Positions 63,846 to 64,000 of a DNA stretch of 64,000 nucleotides are shown here, piece by piece; within the stretch, counting starts at the first letter, position 1, and each line of letters begins with the position of its first letter. The DNA lies in the NCBI RefSeq assembly GCF_009208735.1, contig NZ_WFLJ01000005.1:1-64000 (forward strand), written 5' to 3'. A program made the position numbers and the translations under genes. Under the pieces are notes generated by a model. The model was not told the DNA's origin, did no database searches, and saw only the letters and a list, made by a program, of their open reading frames with translations. This stretch comes from Janthinobacterium rivuli (GTDB lineage Bacteria > Pseudomonadota > Gammaproteobacteria > Burkholderiales > Burkholderiaceae_D).

Positions 63846-64000
63846 TCAAACATCGCGCTTCGCCTTGCCATCCATGAGCAGGGCCAGCCTGGCCGCCATG
63901 CCGGCATTGTCGCGCAGCAAGCCATCGCGCTCCTGCGCCAGGCTTTCCACCTTCTGCTGTGATGTCTGGGACTGTTCCGCCAGCATGTCGAGCTGGCGGT
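63846..64000 (-). CDS. C-terminal end of a coiled-coil protein, cut by the window edge
   Basis: The minus strand reads a coiled-coil tail (LDMLAEQSQTSQQKVESLAQ, then ERDGLLRDNAGMAARLAL) ending in KAKRDV and a TGA at 63848-63846. The rest lies beyond the window. Heptad-like spacing of Leu/Ala and charged residues supports a coiled coil. No family can be named. Confidence 0.55.
   Translation of the reverse strand, partial: RQLDMLAEQSQTSQQKVESLAQERDGLLRDNAGMAARLALLMDGKAKRDV

Noticed and set aside
1-64000. CRISPR arrays, insertion sequences, prophage, rRNA or tRNA genes
   Set aside because: No regularly spaced repeats, transposase, integrase or phage structural genes, and no RNA gene signatures, were seen on either strand.

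Overview
This window is GC-rich, densely coding DNA from a Gram-negative bacterium. Lipobox and Sec signal peptides, a TonB-dependent receptor, an exosortase A (XrtA) exopolysaccharide locus and an Anbu proteasome-like operon together suggest a betaproteobacterium of the Oxalobacteraceae, such as Janthinobacterium or a close relative. That placement is inferred from gene content; no rRNA or tRNA gene was seen. I also saw no insertion sequence, prophage or CRISPR array.

Bases 1-19787 hold an XrtA/PEP-CTERM exopolysaccharide locus. A minus-strand operon, mostly with overlapping ATGA junctions, encodes in transcription order the chain-length determinant, tyrosine autokinase, outer-membrane barrel, WecB epimerase, polysaccharide deacetylase, FemAB-like protein, glycosyltransferase and exosortase (cut by the window edge). 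Divergent from it are the export lipoprotein and a FeeM-like N-acyl amino acid synthase. A second minus-strand operon carries the TPR lipoprotein PrsT, a large O-antigen-ligase-like protein and a trypsin-like protease. A plus-strand pair (TviB/TviC-like) makes a UDP-N-acetyl-hexosaminuronic acid precursor. A six-copy 15-bp tandem repeat begins exactly at the TviC-like stop codon.

Bases 20117-29300 hold the PrkA-YeaH-SpoVR operon, a divergent NAL1-type trypsin-like protease followed by a small protein resembling its N-terminal module, a clade-3-like catalase and a Sel1-repeat lipoprotein. Bases 29352-36755 hold a CpdB nucleotidase, then a zinc-homeostasis region: two CobW/ZigA-type GTPases, a NiCoT-like transporter and a Zur-like repressor. 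Divergent from these is an ABC ATPase whose permease gene is broken and fused to a thioredoxin-like remnant.

Bases 36956-40910 encode a diheme-cytochrome/beta-helix lipoprotein pair and a divergent AraC regulator. Bases 40921-46556 hold the Anbu operon (ATP-grasp, alpha-E, transglutaminase, Anbu) plus an alpha/beta hydrolase. From 46692 on come a histidine kinase, an amidase-like protein, a TonB-dependent receptor with a clear Fur box, a TonB-like proline-rich protein, a 2-hydroxyacid dehydrogenase, LtrA, acetyltransferase/XRE and LysR/MFS divergent pairs, an EAL phosphodiesterase, a beta-lactamase-fold hydrolase, and several DUF proteins. The last gene, on the minus strand, is cut by the right edge.
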